Source: Halobacillus amylolyticus
GTDB lineage: Bacteria; Bacillota; Bacilli; Bacillales; Halobacillaceae
DNA: 64,000 bases
Assembly (NCBI RefSeq): GCF_022921115.1
Contig: NZ_CP095075.1
Coordinates: 1,440,001-1,504,000 of the forward strand
Reading direction: 5' to 3'
Shown: piece by piece, positions 37,180 to 46,596 of the stretch
Layout: each line of letters begins with the position of its first letter
How positions within the stretch are numbered: the first letter of the stretch is position 1
Program-made: the position numbers and the translations under genes
The notes under the pieces: generated by a model
The model's database searches: none
What the model saw: only the letters and a program-made list of their open reading frames with translations
Told to the model about the DNA's origin: nothing

Positions 37180-37821
37180 CTATTCTCCTTTTTTAGCTTG
37201 TATTAACCAAGCGAATTTGTTCTTCTGTTTAAAGGATACCTCAAAACCTGCTTTGAGAAACATTTGTTCAAGGTCATTGAGATAGGCATAATATTCTTCC
37301 TGTAAATCTTGTGCCAAGTTAAGATAACCTTTTTCCTCAGCATCCTTTACTAATGACAGTTTGTGGGCTTCATCCTTAAAAAGTGTATCGATGAAGATAA
37401 TCTTCCCACCTTCTTCAAGTTTATCATAATACGATTGTATTGCTAATCGTTTCTCACCTTCGTTTAAATGATGAAACGCGAAAGAACTAACGATTGATTT
37501 GATTGGCAACTGTAAGGAAGGAAAATTAATAAAGTCCCCTTCATACACAGCCGCTTCCGGGCACTTCACGTTTGCAATCCGACGCATTTCTTCAGATGGC
37601 TCAACTCCCGCAACCACTTTATTTTGGGCAACCATCTTTTTCGTTAAGTTGGCCGTTCCAACCCCAAATTCTAAAACTGGTGAAACCGCTAAATCAGCCA
37701 GCTCCTGGAGCATAGCCTCATAGCCCTCAAAAACCTCTTTATATTCAGGATCTTTTCCAGATACCGTATCATCATAAGAACTTGCCCATTGATTGAAAAG
37801 GTCGACAAATTCAACTCCCAT
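37180..37821 (-). CDS. yrrT: class I SAM-dependent methyltransferase YrrT
   Basis: 213-aa methyltransferase. Motif I VLEFGVGTANLTKKM, then VAGVEPSEEM, and SIVSSFAFHHLNEGEK. YrrT homologues head the methionine-to-cysteine operon and produce S-adenosylhomocysteine from an unidentified substrate. The start at 37821 (MGVEFVDLFNQ) lies 9 nt after AAGGGG; a TTG three codons earlier overlaps that site. 3 nt before luxS. Confidence 0.9.
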   Translation of the reverse strand: MGVEFVDLFNQWASSYDDTVSGKDPEYKEVFEGYEAMLQELADLAVSPVLEFGVGTANLTKKMVAQNKVVAGVEPSEEMRRIANVKCPEAAVYEGDFINFPSLQLPIKSIVSSFAFHHLNEGEKRLAIQSYYDKLEEGGKIIFIDTLFKDEAHKLSLVKDAEEKGYLNLAQDLQEEYYAYLNDLEQMFLKAGFEVSFKQKNKFAWLIQAKKGE

Positions 37822-37843
37822 TAGCTTCAACCCCTTATTAATG

Positions 37844-37872
37844 ATAATTCCTATCTATATACTCGGAATTAT
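37844..37872. promoter_or_regulatory. CymR-like operator upstream of yrrT
   Basis: ATAATTCC (37844-37851) and GGAATTAT (37865-37872) form a perfect 8-bp inverted repeat in the yrrT leader. The GGAAT core is the hallmark of CymR sites that control the same operon in B. subtilis. Confidence 0.6.
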
Positions 37873-37999
37873 ATATTTAATTTATCATATTTAACGGACT
37901 GACTCAATGTTATTGTTTTTTGAAAAGTTTTAGAGGAAAGACACAAAGGCAATTGCTCTCTAAGCCGTATCGATTGTCCCCTAACCCCATTTTTCCATA

Positions 38000-38040
38000 A
38001 AAAGAGTGCAGCCTGTCTCTGAGCAGGCTGCACTCTTTTT
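38000..38040 (-). terminator. terminator after the DEAD-box helicase
   Basis: AAAGAGTGCAGCCTG-ctcagaga-CAGGCTGCACTCTTTTTAT: a 14-bp stem with T run on the minus strand. Confidence 0.9.
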
Positions 38041-39240
38041 ATCTTTTTCTTCGTTTAGACGAGCGTTGCTGTTTTTCCGAACCAAACCGTTCTGTTTCTT
38101 TCCGAGGAGATAGAGCGTCTAATGTTCTTCTGTGGAGCTTCTCCCCAATACCTTTTTCTATAACTTTTAGTGCTTGTCGATCTTTAGGCGCGATAAAGGT
38201 AATAGCGAGTCCTTTTCCGCCGGCTCGGCCTGTTCTGCCAATTCGGTGGATATAACTCTCGGCATCTTGCGGCACATCATAGTTAAAAACATGGGTAATC
38301 CCTTCGACATCCAGCCCCCTTGCTGCTACGTCTGTCGCAACCAAATATTGAATTTTCGCATCACGGAAACGCTTCATCACTTTCTCTCGTTTCGCTTGAG
38401 ACAGGTCCCCGTGAAGCTCATCAGCTTCGAATCCTCGACTGAGCAAGGCTTCATTCAGCTTTCTAGCCCTCCTTTTTGTCCGGCAAAAAATCAAGGCTAG
38501 AAAGGGCGGTGTTCACCCATAATCTTTAGTAAAGCATCTTGTTTAGCCCGGTCCGTTGTTTCATAGACAAGCTGCTTAATCTCTGACAAGGTAACTGTCT
38601 CTGATTTAACCGTTACGCGCTCCGGATTTGTTAAATATTTTTTCGCTAGGGAGTTAACCTGCTGTGAAATCGTAGCAGAAAAGGCGCTCGTTTGCCGGTT
38701 TGCAGGTGTTTGCTGTAAAATAGCGGCCACATCAGGGAGGAAGCCGGCTTCAAGCATTTGATCTGCCTCATCCAACACGACATGTTCAACAGCGCCCAAG
38801 TTTAACGTCTCCCTGCGTAAGTGATCAAGAAGGCGCCCAGGCGTAGCCACAACCAGGTGAGCTCGTCCATTTAATTTATGTGCCTGCTTGGCGACATCTT
38901 GTCCACCATAGACGGCCAGCACATTCACATCCTTAGGGAGCAGCTTTTCCGCTTCACTTGTTATTTGCAGGGCAAGCTCCCTCGTTGGGGTAACAATCAA
39001 CCCCTGAACTTCAGATCTCCCGACATCTATTTTTTGTAAAATTGGCAGTAGAAAGGCAAGCGTCTTCCCTGTTCCAGTCTGTGCCTTTGCAATAACATCC
39101 TTCCCATCCAGAAGCCTCGGAATTGTTTTTTCCTGAATGGGGGTGGGGGCCGTTACTCCATGGATTCTAAGCCTTTCAACTAATGCGCCTTCTATCTCAA
39201 TATCTTTAAATGTTTTCATCTCATTCACTTCTTTCCTCAT
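38039..39240 (-). pseudogene. DEAD-box RNA helicase, frameshifted
   Basis: The N-terminal half (to ~38497) has Q motif, AKAQTGTGKT (Walker A), PTRELAL, VVLDEADQML and FSATIS. It then stops just after GEHRPF. The C-terminal half (38494-38039) starts in another frame at [11 protein letters not shown] and carries [10 protein letters not shown] and [11 protein letters not shown]. One more T at the three-T run (38502-38504, A on the plus strand) would give a complete ~395-aa helicase close to YfmL/CshC types, ending in a basic tail. So it is either disrupted or mis-sequenced. Confidence 0.88.
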
Positions 39241-39357
39241 TTCCTCCTTCTATTCTAACTGAAATCTTTAAGCTGTGAATGCTTTTGTAAAAATAACCTC
39301 ATGTACTCGTTTCAAAACCCATATAATATAGGGAACAACAATGTTAGGGGGCCATAA

Positions 39358-40544
39358 ATGGATATTCAAGTAAGACAAGGAGATACACTTTGGTACTATG
39401 CCAATACATTTAATGTTCCTTTATCCTTAATTATTGATTCTAATCCTTCTGTTATTCCTACTAATTTAAATGTAGGCCAGACTGTAAGAATACCTGGATA
39501 CCGTTCCTCCATCTACCAAATACGGCCAGAAGACACGTTTTATAAAATTGCTACAGCTCATCAAATTTCTTTAGACAATCTGCTTCTATTGAATCCAACT
39601 GTCAATCCAACCTCACTACAAGTGGGACAAACGATACAAATTCCCAAGCGAGTGACCACACCTGTTGTGAATGGCAATCAGAATTATGACTTCCAGGTTT
39701 TAACGAATCATTTAAACCAGCTTTATGAGCTGTATCCTTTTATTAGGAGAGAAGCGATCGGAAATAGCGTTATGGGGAAAGACTTAGTGGAGTTACAAAT
39801 TGGGCGAGGACCAAGGGTGGTTCACTGGAACGGCTCCTTTCATGCTAACGAATGGATAACGACAGCCATCATTATGGAATTTTTAAACACATATTTACTA
39901 TCACTAACGAATAGAGAAACCATTCGTGGAAGGCTGATGAATCCTTTTTATGATCAGATCACCTTATCTATTGTTCCGATGGTTGATCCCGATGGCGTTA
40001 ACCTCGTACTAAACGGGCCTCCTGAAGGTGAATTCGGAGAGCTCGCTCTACAAATTAACAATGGCAGTTCCGATTTTAGTGGATGGAAAGCTAATATACG
40101 TGGAGTTGACTTAAATAACCAATATCCTGCCATGTGGGAGGTAGAAGCTGCCCGCAAACCAACGGAACCAGCCCCCGCGACTTTCCAGGTTATCAGCCGT
40201 TAACGGAACCGGAGAGTATTACAATGGCAGAATTAGCCGGAACTCGTTCCTTTGATAAATTGTTGGCTTTTCATACGCAAGGGGAAGTCATTTATTGGGG
40301 ATATGAAGGGCTTGCCCCACAAAGGGCTGAAGTGATTGTGAATGAGTTTGAAAGAGTAAGTGGTTATGAACCCATCCAGTTTATTGATAGCTATGCTGGA
40401 TACAAGGATTGGTTTATTAAAGTATGGCAGTGTCCAGGTTATACAGTTGAATTGGGAAGCGGCGTTAACCCCCTCCCGCTAAGCCAATTTGAAGAAATTT
40501 ATCAAGAAACACTGGGGATATTTTTAGCGAGCATTTATATGTAG
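39358..40544 (+). pseudogene. LysM-M14 carboxypeptidase, frameshifted
   Basis: Two LysM modules (about 2-47 and 51-95), then an M14 zinc carboxypeptidase domain like gamma-D-glutamyl-diaminopimelate peptidase I. Zinc ligands HANE in SFHANEWITT; Arg/Asn in GVDLNNQYPA. Frame is lost at five C (40172-40176) after KPTEPAP; the second frame resumes with RDFPGYQPLTEPES, the third zinc His in AFHTQGEV and catalytic Glu in YTVELGSG. A sixth C would restore one ~395-aa protein. It lacks a signal peptide, as expected for this spore-cortex-associated group. Confidence 0.88.
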
Positions 40545-40547
40545 ATA

Positions 40548-40575
40548 AGATGCCTGCTCCTCAGGCATCTTTATC
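40548..40575. terminator. hairpin between the convergent M14 and DinB genes
   Basis: AGATGCCTG-ctc-CTCAGGCATCT followed by TTATC on the plus strand; it overlaps the end of the DinB-family gene. Confidence 0.65.
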
Positions 40576-41046
40576 ATTGAGAACTTGTTTAATTTGCTCA
40601 AAGTGATGCACGTCATGCTGCATAATCCCTTCCAAGTATTCATATAAACTTACTTTACTGGATTGCAAAGATATCGCCTCTTCGTAGCGAATATCCTCAA
40701 TATCATTTAATCGATTCACAAGCTCACGTCTCGTTTGCTCGAATAAATCAACCGTTTCTTCCTTACTGTCATTGCGTGCTTGAATAGCTGCTTTCTCATT
40801 CATTACTTCAACATCAGGCGGCACTGGCATATCCTGTGAGGTGAACAGGTACGGCAAACGTTTATTTATAATAAATTCATCCCATAGCACAAGATGGCGT
40901 ACAACTTCCGCTACGCTCCATTTACCTTGTTCAATTGGCAGCCTCCATGATTCCTCCGGCAGTTGACTTAAGGATTGTACCCAATCAATCGAATCTTCGA
41001 AATGTCCAATGACCTGCTGTTTTTTTGAAAAACCTTGACCATTCAT
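40561..41046 (-). CDS. DinB-superfamily protein
   Basis: 161-aa four-helix-bundle protein of the DinB/YfiT superfamily. The metal-binding histidines are visible as VVRHLVLWDEF and HDVHHFEQI, in the expected spacing near residues 51, 144 and 148. Homologues are putative metal-dependent, thiol-transferase-related proteins, often stress induced; no specific activity can be stated. GGAGTGG precedes ATG. Upstream gene (41062-41352) is 15 nt away in the same direction. Confidence 0.85.
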   Translation of the reverse strand: MNGQGFSKKQQVIGHFEDSIDWVQSLSQLPEESWRLPIEQGKWSVAEVVRHLVLWDEFIINKRLPYLFTSQDMPVPPDVEVMNEKAAIQARNDSKEETVDLFEQTRRELVNRLNDIEDIRYEEAISLQSSKVSLYEYLEGIMQHDVHHFEQIKQVLNDKDA

Positions 41047-41061
41047 AACGCCACTCCTACT

Positions 41062-41352
41062 CTAGTTACTTTCCACTTCAGACTGATCCATATGTCCGTC
41101 ATGCTCCTCAATAATGCTTAAGGCACTTTTGTACCCCTCTTCCTTCACATCAAATTGTAGTAGATGGGTCAAATGGCGATCTGAGCCAGGATTTTTGAAA
41201 TTGCTTAATGGAACTAATCGAGCCAACAGCGATGAATCATCTGGGATTGGTTCAACAAGCTCGTTCTCAATTTCAATCTTTTGCAAGGAAGCTTTAGCAC
41301 TTTCAGCATCATTCTCCGTCTTAAAATAGGCCTCTACGTGTTTAGTCATATC
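41062..41352 (-). CDS. hypothetical protein, general-stress-like
   Basis: 96-aa acidic protein MTKHVEAYFKTENDAESAKA with a beta-alpha-beta look, suggestive of the ferredoxin-like fold of small Bacillus stress proteins such as YflT. The resemblance is weak and I would not name it. The start at 41352 has AAAGGA 9 nt upstream; an extra five residues are possible. First gene of a two-gene unit with the DinB protein, and the only sizeable gene downstream of the SAM riboswitch on this strand. Confidence 0.65.
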   Translation of the reverse strand, partial: DMTKHVEAYFKTENDAESAKASLQKIEIENELVEPIPDDSSLLARLVPLSNFKNPGSDRHLTHLLQFDVKEEGYKSALSIIEEHDGHMDQSEVESN

Positions 41353-41525
41353 GTCATATCCTTTCATCGTTTTTACTGTTATAATAGCCCTTTTTCACCC
41401 ATCTCAAACATACTGCCGTTTATCCTCATAAAACATGACTAACACACAGGTATGGTATGACGAGATGTTTTAAGAAGTGACAGTTGGCCTTAACCGTGAT
41501 GCTTCCAATGCTATTGGCTAGCACT

Positions 41526-41627
41526 TTAATTACCGCATCCTCCATGGGGATTGTGTAATCCTAATCGTACGTCTCGATGAGTTACTTTCGGTTCCTTAGA
41601 CCGCTTTAGCCACTCGTCCTTATTCAT
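41526..41627 (-). CDS. 33-aa mini-ORF downstream of the SAM riboswitch
   Basis: ATG at 41627 encodes MNKDEWLKRSKEPKVTHRDV then RLGLHNPHGGCGN and stop; a GGGTGAT lies about 5 nt upstream. It is the first ORF after the riboswitch terminator. I do not recognise it. It is basic, ending in HGGCGN, and could be a leader peptide, a small protein or chance. A second overlapping frame from ATG 41542 (MEDAVIKVLANSIGSITVKA...) is also open. The ~530-bp stretch 41368-41895 otherwise holds only this and the riboswitch. Confidence 0.4.
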   Translation of the reverse strand: MNKDEWLKRSKEPKVTHRDVRLGLHNPHGGCGN

Positions 41628-41651
41628 CCCATATCACCCGCTTCTTGAATA

Positions 41652-41683
41652 ATAAAAAGCCCCTTTCAAAATGAAAGAGGGTG
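41652..41683 (-). terminator. terminator of the SAM riboswitch
   Basis: CCCTCTTTC-attttG-AAAGGGGC followed by TTTTTATT on the minus strand, right after the aptamer, as expected for a transcription-attenuating S-box. Confidence 0.85.
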
Positions 41684-41698
41684 AAGGTTGTACTTCGA

Positions 41699-41806
41699 CC
41701 TCTCATCTTCCGAACACAAACTATGTCCGTTGGAAGTAGCACCGTGTCGATAGACCGGTTGCCGGGCGTCAAAGGGCCAAATCCCTCAGCCTGCTCTAGA
41801 TAAGAG
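41699..41806 (-). ncRNA. SAM-I (S-box) riboswitch
   Basis: Minus strand: CTCTTATCTAGAGCAGGCTG then AGGGA, followed by GGCCC-tttga, GCCCGGCAACC, CGGTGC..., and closing GATGAGAG. These are the canonical S-box helices P1-P4 with the conserved GAGCAGGCTGAGGGA and GCCCGGCAACC. It binds S-adenosylmethionine and normally turns off methionine genes. Downstream on this strand there is no methionine gene, only a 33-aa ORF and two small proteins. Confidence 0.93.
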
Positions 41807-41895
41807 TAAGTAAACGTTATTAAGTTACTTGTCATGTTACAAATAAACCATACTAAAGTCAATAGTATTCAGAATATTGACAAAGTTAAATTACA

Positions 41896-43269
41896 TTATT
41901 TAATGTGCTGCTTTGCCAACTCAAGCTGTTGTGCCACCTGTTCAAATCCTGTGCCACCTTCACTTTTCCGGGCAGCCACAACCTGTTCGGGAGCTAGTTT
42001 TGCAAAGATGTCCTTTTCAAACAGCTCAGAAAATTCCTTATACTCATCAAGCGTCAAATCAAGCAAATATTTATTCTTTTCAATTGCATAAAGCACAATC
42101 TTACCGATCACCTCATGAGCCTGGCGAAACGGCAACCCTTTTACGGCCAAATAATCTGCAATATCGGTTGCATTCGAATAATCCTCGTTCACCGCCTGAC
42201 GCATATTCGCCCCCTTCACTTCCATTGAAGCAAGCATCGGAGCAAGCAAGGAAAGCGCCCCATCAAGCGTCTCCACCGTATCGAACATCCCTTCCTTGTC
42301 CTCCTGCATATCCTTATTATAGGCAAGCGGAAGACCCTTCAGAAGCGTGAGCAGCCCCATCAGATTACCGTAAATCCTTCCTGTCTTGCCACGCAGCAGC
42401 TCAGGCACATCCGGATTCTTCTTCTGCGGCATAATGCTCGAACCCGTACAAAACGCATCATCAAGCTCAATGAAATCAAATTCCTGACTGCTCCAAAGAA
42501 TCAATTCATCCGACAGTCTTGAAATATGTGTAATTAAAATGGATGAGATCGACAAAAATTCCAGGATGAAATCCCGATCGCTGACGGCGTCCAATGAGTT
42601 TGGATAAACGTTATCAAATCCGAGCGTCTCCGCCGTCATCTTTCTATCGACAGGGTAAGGCGTACCAGCAAGTGCCGCCGCACCAAGCGGCGACCAATCA
42701 ATCCGTTTCACACTGTCCTTAAGACGCTCCTTATCGCGCTCAAACATCCAAAAATAGGCAAGCAAATGATGGGCAAACGAAACCGGCTGTGCTCGCTGCA
42801 AGTGTGTATAACCAGGAATGATCGTTTCGACATGAGATTCCGCCTGGCTGACAAGCGCCTCTTGCACCGCTTCAACAAGCTGAATGAGATAAGTGGTTTT
42901 TTCCTTCAAATATAAGTGCATATCAGTCGCTACCTGGTCATTCCGGCTTCTCCCTGTATGGAGCTTGCCGCCAACAGGACCAATCTCATCGATCAACAGT
43001 TTTTCAATATTCATATGAATGTCTTCATGTTCAACAGAAAACGTCACTTCTTCGTTCTCAACTTTCTTTTGGATAATGTTTAATCCTTCTATGATTTGTG
43101 CAGCTTCCTCCTGAGAAATGATCCCACACTTTCCAAGCATATCGACATGCGCAAGACTGCCTTTTATGTCCTGTAGAGCCAGCCTGTCATCAAAACCGAT
43201 CGAAGAGGTGTACTCTTCGACCAGCTTATTGGTTGGTTTAGTAAATCGTCCGCCCCAAAGTTTACTCAT
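41896..43269 (-). CDS. argH: argininosuccinate lyase
   Basis: 457-aa fumarase-superfamily enzyme splitting argininosuccinate to arginine and fumarate. Begins [10 protein letters not shown]; signature [12 protein letters not shown] holds the catalytic Ser; TGRSRNDQ and [10 protein letters not shown] (catalytic His) are present. ATG at 43269 overlaps the argG stop by eight bases, indicating translational coupling. Last gene of the argGH operon under T-box control. Confidence 0.97.
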   Translation of the reverse strand: MSKLWGGRFTKPTNKLVEEYTSSIGFDDRLALQDIKGSLAHVDMLGKCGIISQEEAAQIIEGLNIIQKKVENEEVTFSVEHEDIHMNIEKLLIDEIGPVGGKLHTGRSRNDQVATDMHLYLKEKTTYLIQLVEAVQEALVSQAESHVETIIPGYTHLQRAQPVSFAHHLLAYFWMFERDKERLKDSVKRIDWSPLGAAALAGTPYPVDRKMTAETLGFDNVYPNSLDAVSDRDFILEFLSISSILITHISRLSDELILWSSQEFDFIELDDAFCTGSSIMPQKKNPDVPELLRGKTGRIYGNLMGLLTLLKGLPLAYNKDMQEDKEGMFDTVETLDGALSLLAPMLASMEVKGANMRQAVNEDYSNATDIADYLAVKGLPFRQAHEVIGKIVLYAIEKNKYLLDLTLDEYKEFSELFEKDIFAKLAPEQVVAARKSEGGTGFEQVAQQLELAKQHIK

Positions 43270-44500
43270 GCACACTCACCGGCTGCTCATCAGCCTTCTT
43301 CGCCCCTGCTTTATGCACATCAGCATGCACTTTCGTCGGCAGTCCCCATAATTTAATAAATCCGACCGCGGCATCATGGTCAAAGGCATCTCCTTTCGTA
43401 TACGTGGAAAGCTTCTCATTATAAAGGCTCACTGGAGATTTTTTCCCGATCACCTGATGATGTCCCTTGAACAGCTTCACCTTAACCGTACCTGTCACCA
43501 CCTGCTGTGTTTCCTCAACAAAAGCTTGCAAGGCCGGTTGGAGTGGGGAATACCATAGACCGTCATAAATCAATTTTGACATTTGCTGATCAATCGTTGC
43601 TTTGTACTGGGATACTTCTCTCGTCAATGTCAAAAACTCAAGTTCTTTATGGGCATTGATCAAAATCATCGCCCCCGGGTTTTCGTACACTTCTCTTGAT
43701 TTAATCCCGACGAGACGATTTTCAGTATGGTCAATACGTCCAACCCCATGCATGCCGCCTAAATCATTCAATTTCTCAATCAAAGGAACAATATCCATTT
43801 GCTCGCCATTTAAGGCAACAGGAATCCCACTACTAAACTCGATATCTATGATATCCGGAGTGTCAGGTGTTTTTTCAATCGGATTCGTCCAAGCATAAGC
43901 CGCTTCTGGCGCTTCCATCCAAGGATCCTCCAGAACGCCCGCTTCACAAGCACGTCCCCAAATATTCGCATCGATTGAAAATGGGTTATCCAAGTTAACC
44001 GGGATTGGAATACCTTTTTCCTCAGCGTACTTAATTTGCTCATCACGCGTCATTCCCCATTCTCTGACAGGTGCAATGACTTCAAGATTCGGGTTGAGCG
44101 CTTGAATCGATACTTCAAATCTAACCTGATCATTTCCCTTTCCAGTACAGCCGTGCGCGACGGCAACAGCACCCTCCTGCTCAGCCACCTCCACTAATAG
44201 TTTTGAGATTAATGGACGCGATAGGGCAGAAGATAGCGGATACTTCCCTTCATATAGAGCATTTGCTTTAAGTGCCGGCATTAAATAGCCCTCGGCAAGA
44301 AGCTGTTTCGCATCTACCATGATCGCCTTGATTGCCCCAACATCAAGCGCCTTTTGGCGAATCGTTTCAAGATCCTTTCCTTCGCCTACATCCAAGCCAA
44401 GAGCAATGACGTCATACCCGTATTTCTCCTGAATCCATTTTACCGAAATTGATGTATCAAGTCCTCCTGAATATGCCAATACTACTTTAGGTTTTGTCAT
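43262..44500 (-). CDS. argG: argininosuccinate synthase
   Basis: 412-aa enzyme joining citrulline and aspartate with ATP. PP-loop [15 protein letters not shown] at the N-terminus, then [16 protein letters not shown] and [19 protein letters not shown]. The start at 44500 is 8 nt after AAGGAGG; the in-frame extension to 44527 is not supported. A T-box leader and a strong promoter precede it. Confidence 0.97.
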   Translation of the reverse strand: MTKPKVVLAYSGGLDTSISVKWIQEKYGYDVIALGLDVGEGKDLETIRQKALDVGAIKAIMVDAKQLLAEGYLMPALKANALYEGKYPLSSALSRPLISKLLVEVAEQEGAVAVAHGCTGKGNDQVRFEVSIQALNPNLEVIAPVREWGMTRDEQIKYAEEKGIPIPVNLDNPFSIDANIWGRACEAGVLEDPWMEAPEAAYAWTNPIEKTPDTPDIIDIEFSSGIPVALNGEQMDIVPLIEKLNDLGGMHGVGRIDHTENRLVGIKSREVYENPGAMILINAHKELEFLTLTREVSQYKATIDQQMSKLIYDGLWYSPLQPALQAFVEETQQVVTGTVKVKLFKGHHQVIGKKSPVSLYNEKLSTYTKGDAFDHDAAVGFIKLWGLPTKVHADVHKAGAKKADEQPVSVHE

Positions 44501-44529
44501 AGTAAATGCCTCCTTGTAAAATTCCATTA

Positions 44530-44775
44530 AAAAAATCCGCCTCTAACTATTGTAAGAGACGGATTTCGTGTGTGTGATTCATCCGCGGTACCACTCTGAT
44601 TGTCTATTTTAAAATAGACCCACTTGAATCCTGATAACGGGGGGTTCCCGGCTCAGACTACTTTATTTCGTCTGAACTTCTCTGAAGGGCGTTTCGATAC
44701 GGATTGAATCACCAGGCTTCCACCACCCCCGGCTCGCTGACATTCTTATCCGATCTACTTTTCTTCGTCTTTGAA
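44530..44775 (-). ncRNA. T-box leader of argGH (arginine type)
   Basis: Minus strand leader with the T-box core AGAGTGGTACCGCGGAT (44597-44581) and a terminator CCGTCTCTTAC-aatag-TTAGAGGCGG then TTTTTTT (44534-44563) that it competes with. In stem I, CGC appears in GAAACGCCCTTC, a plausible Arg specifier (CGC), which fits the argGH genes. Uncharged tRNA-Arg would favour read-through. Confidence 0.9.
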
Positions 44776-44786
44776 TATGAATGTAT

Positions 44787-44820
44787 ATTTATTATTTAAT
44801 ATTTATTATTTAATATTTAT
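44787..44820. repeat. 14-bp tandem direct repeat, 2.4 copies
   Basis: ATTTATTATTTAAT at 44787-44800 and again at 44801-44814, then a partial ATTTAT. It sits at the expected start of the argGH transcript, between the -10 and the T-box. It does not match the ArgR/AhrC box well. Confidence 0.7.
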
Positions 44821-44821
44821 A

Positions 44822-44849
44822 ATTATACATATACATTTTTAGATGTCAA
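44822..44849 (-). promoter_or_regulatory. argGH promoter
   Basis: Minus strand: -35 TTGACA (44844-44849), 16-nt spacer, -10 TATAAT (44822-44827). Both hexamers are perfect sigma-A consensus. Confidence 0.85.
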
Positions 44850-44964
44850 CGTGTATGTCCCATTTTAATTTTAAAAGATTCCTTCACCAATTAAAGACTA
44901 TTTATTTTCATTAAGGCGTTATGGCCTATCGTTAAGTCCTTATGTAAAAAGTTAATCAATTTAT

Positions 44965-44993
44965 TTGTAAGCTGGGCCCAAACCAAGTATAAT
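44965..44993 (+). promoter_or_regulatory. promoter of the MFS exporter gene
   Basis: -35 TTGTAA (44965-44970), 17-nt spacer, -10 TATAAT (44988-44993), ~85 nt before the gene. Confidence 0.55.
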
Positions 44994-45079
44994 TTGATAG
45001 TTAGTTTATGGAATACTAATTCCTTTGAAAACGATTAAGTTCTCCATAACATTAATGAATAAAGACAGGGGGAATATGA

Positions 45080-46531
45080 ATGACGACTACAAAAGATTAT
45101 AACAAAACGTTAATGGCAGCATTATTACTCGCGGGTTCATTTATCGCTATTTTGAACCAGACGTTAATGATTACTGCTATTCCTCCGATTATGGAAGAAA
45201 TGAATATCTCAGCTAATACGGCCCAATGGCTGACAACGGTATTTATGCTCGTCAATGGGATCATGATCCCGATCACTGCATTCTTAATTGAACGGTTCAC
45301 GACACGACAGCTGTTTATAACGGCCATGAGTGTTTTCACGGTCGGTACCGTTGTTGGCGGCCTTGCACCAAATTTCTCCATCTTATTATTAGGAAGGATC
45401 ATTCAATCTGCTGGAGCAGGGATTATGCTGCCGTTAATGCAGACCGTCTTCTTATTGATTTTCCCTGTTAATAAACGTGGAGCAGCCATGGGTTATATCG
45501 GACTCGTCATCTCTTTTGCCCCGGCAATTGGTCCATCTTTATCGGGCTGGATAACGGCTAACTACTCCTGGAGATTTTTATTCTTACTTATATTGCCTTT
45601 GGCTATCTTAATTATCTTTATTGCTTATTTTATACTGAAAAATGTAACAGAACTCACTTATCCTAAAGTCGATTTTTTATCGATTATATTATCTTCCGTT
45701 GGTTTTGGAGGACTGCTGTTTGGATTCTCGAGTGCAGGGAACTACGGATGGGACAGCACACGGACCATTCTCATTCTTACAGCCGGCGCCATTACACTCC
45801 TAGCCTTTATTATTCGTCAATTCCGCATGCATCATCCCATGCTTGAATTTAGAGTATTCAAATATACTACATTCTCGATAACGACTGTAATCGGGATGAT
45901 TTGCTTCTTAGGTTTGATTGGATCTGAAACATTGATCCCGTTATACATGCAGAATATGAGAGACTTTACCGCACTTGAATCAGGTCTCGTTCTCTTGCCA
46001 GGTGCACTCATCTCAGGCTTCATGTCTCCGATTACAGGACGGATTTTTGATAGGATTGGAGCCAGGTTGTTAGCGATTGTCGGGCTTATCATCATGACAG
46101 GTTCAACCTTAGCTTTCTCCTTTTTAGACACAACGACGACACTGACGTTCCTTATCGTTACGTATGCTATCCGTATGTTCGGGTTCTCAATGGTGATGAT
46201 GCCTGTCACAACAGCTGGTTTAAATCAATTGCCACAGAAATTGATCCCGCACGGAGCGGCTATGAATAACACAATGCGGCAAATTGCAGCATCAGTAGGT
46301 ACTGCCATTCTTGTCACGGTTATGACCATGACCGCACAAAATGCCCAACAGGAGCCATCCATTTCAAACCCTGGAATTCATGGCGTCAATGTCGCCTTCA
46401 TCGTTATCACCGTACTCTCGTTTATTGGGATTATCTTATCAATCTTTGTAAAAAGGACCTACCCACCTATAGAGGAAGAATTCGAACCAGTGGAAACGGA
46501 TTACGGAAAGAAAAAAGCGGAAAACATGTAA
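45080..46531 (+). CDS. DHA2-family (14-TM) multidrug MFS transporter
   Basis: 483-aa major-facilitator protein with about 14 hydrophobic helices, similar to LmrB/EmrB/QacA drug:H+ antiporters. Motif A-like region follows TM2-3 (FLIERFTTRQLF), and antiporter motif C is in TM5 (ISFAPAIGPSLSG). N-terminal ANTAQWLTTVFMLVNGI is typical of the family. GGGGGA precedes ATG. No local MarR/TetR regulator gene is present, so regulation is unknown. The ~200 bp before its promoter show nothing else. Confidence 0.9.
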   Translation: MTTTKDYNKTLMAALLLAGSFIAILNQTLMITAIPPIMEEMNISANTAQWLTTVFMLVNGIMIPITAFLIERFTTRQLFITAMSVFTVGTVVGGLAPNFSILLLGRIIQSAGAGIMLPLMQTVFLLIFPVNKRGAAMGYIGLVISFAPAIGPSLSGWITANYSWRFLFLLILPLAILIIFIAYFILKNVTELTYPKVDFLSIILSSVGFGGLLFGFSSAGNYGWDSTRTILILTAGAITLLAFIIRQFRMHHPMLEFRVFKYTTFSITTVIGMICFLGLIGSETLIPLYMQNMRDFTALESGLVLLPGALISGFMSPITGRIFDRIGARLLAIVGLIIMTGSTLAFSFLDTTTTLTFLIVTYAIRMFGFSMVMMPVTTAGLNQLPQKLIPHGAAMNNTMRQIAASVGTAILVTVMTMTAQNAQQEPSISNPGIHGVNVAFIVITVLSFIGIILSIFVKRTYPPIEEEFEPVETDYGKKKAENM

Positions 46532-46542
46532 AACATCCATTA

Positions 46543-46588
46543 AAAAATGAGAGGAGATACATTCGACCGTATCCCCTCTCATTTTTTA
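46543..46588. terminator. bidirectional terminator
   Basis: AAAATGAGAGG-agatac-attcgac-cgtatcc-CCTCTCATTTTTT: long stem with T run, between the MFS gene and the convergent GNAT gene. Confidence 0.88.
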
Positions 46589-46596
46589 GTTGATAC

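Noticed and set aside
41526..41640. tRNA-like segment (GTGGCTAAAGC, CGGT-CTAAGGA-ACCG) after the SAM riboswitch
   Set aside because: No T-loop consensus and no matching acceptor stem; the resemblance is partial and coincidental.
41620..41862. 80-aa ORF over the riboswitch
   Set aside because: It coincides with the SAM-I aptamer and terminator; no coding evidence.
41913..42350. 145-aa plus-strand ORF opposite argH
   Set aside because: Antisense shadow of argH; low-complexity Pro/Ser/Gln composition and no ribosome site.
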